Shown here: positions 5,205-5,291 of the stretch, piece after piece
Layout: each line of letters begins with the position of its first letter
Numbering within the stretch: the stretch's first letter is position 1
Assembly (NCBI GenBank): GCA_001873675.1
Contig: MNZP01000017.1
Coordinates: 1-5,291 of the forward strand
Direction: 5' to 3'
DNA from: Syntrophaceae bacterium CG2_30_49_12
GTDB lineage: Bacteria; Desulfobacterota; Syntrophia; Syntrophales; CG2-30-49-12
DNA length: 5,291 nt
Translations under genes and position numbers: made by a program
Notes under the pieces: model-generated
Seen by the model: the letters and a program-made list of their open reading frames with translations, nothing else
What the model was told of the DNA's origin: nothing
Databases searched by the model: none

Positions 5205-5291
5205 CGGTTCATCCCCACGCCTGTGGGGAACGTTGAGGATCAACCTGTTTTGGAATGAGGATCATCGGTTCATCCCCACGCCTGTGGGGAA
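5205..5291 (-). CRISPR. edge of a CRISPR array, type I-E-like repeats
   Basis: Two copies of a repeat beginning CGGTTCATCCCC start at 5205 and 5266 and are identical over the 26 bases visible before the window ends. The 61-base period fits a 29-base repeat and a 32-base spacer (5234-5265), the usual type I-E geometry. Each repeat contains a stem TCCCCAC / GTGGGGA with loop GCCT (5212-5229 in the first copy). Read on the minus strand the repeat ends in ATGAACCG, closely matching the ATAAACCG 5' handle of E. coli type I-E crRNA. Transcription is therefore probably from right to left, with the leader and any cas genes beyond 5291. The array would then be convergent with the DUF4242-like gene. 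The 5205 repeat would be the oldest, terminal one. Only two repeats are visible, but identity, period and repeat type make the call firm. Confidence 0.93.

Noticed and set aside
4868..5218. Minus-strand open frame across the DUF4242-like gene and the first CRISPR repeat
   Set aside because: It is antisense to a well-formed gene and runs into a CRISPR repeat; its proline-rich low-complexity product is not credible.

Overview
The window looks like a chromosomal segment of a Gram-negative bacterium, most likely a member of Desulfobacterota (former Deltaproteobacteria) of the Syntrophus/Smithella kind. This rests on three things seen in the sequence: a LolA-type periplasmic lipoprotein carrier, an AMP-forming acetyl-CoA synthetase of the type I associate with syntrophic fatty-acid and benzoate degraders, and intergenic GGTTCAAG-type heptamer repeats that I associate with such genomes. 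The taxonomic call comes from recall of protein families, not from a search. Every recognised gene is on the + strand.

Layout. Bases 1-59 hold the last 18 codons of an unidentified upstream gene. Bases 60-212 are intergenic, with a 26-base pyrimidine run and a possible sigma-70 promoter. lolA follows (213-899; the better start is ATG 213, not 204). The 165-base gap 900-1064 is largely made of diverged 7-base repeats in opposite orientation on its two sides. A glycogen-debranching enzyme (1065-3053, GTG start) comes next, then a 50-base gap and an acetyl-CoA synthetase reading frame (3104-4849, TTG start). That frame is interrupted by one in-frame TGA at 4283-4285 but is otherwise complete. 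A 93-residue cysteine-rich protein resembling DUF4242 (4852-5133) starts 2 bases after the synthetase stop and is probably translationally coupled to it. The window ends in the edge of a CRISPR array (from 5205), with two repeats and one 32-base spacer and the hallmarks of a type I-E array.

How the genes fit together. LolA serves outer-membrane lipoprotein traffic and has no obvious tie to its neighbours. The debranching enzyme releases glucose from stored glycogen. The synthetase interconverts acetate and acetyl-CoA, and in syntrophs it can run in the ATP-forming direction. Debranching enzyme, synthetase and DUF4242-like gene could share one transcript, but only the synthetase/DUF4242-like pair has spacing that strongly suggests coupling.

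The items most worth a second look are the lone TGA in an otherwise intact acs, a 32-base palindromic hairpin inserted in frame in the same gene, the inverted heptamer repeats before the debranching gene, the CxxC-containing coupled small protein, and the CRISPR edge. I found no cas genes and nothing that amounts to a complete new system.
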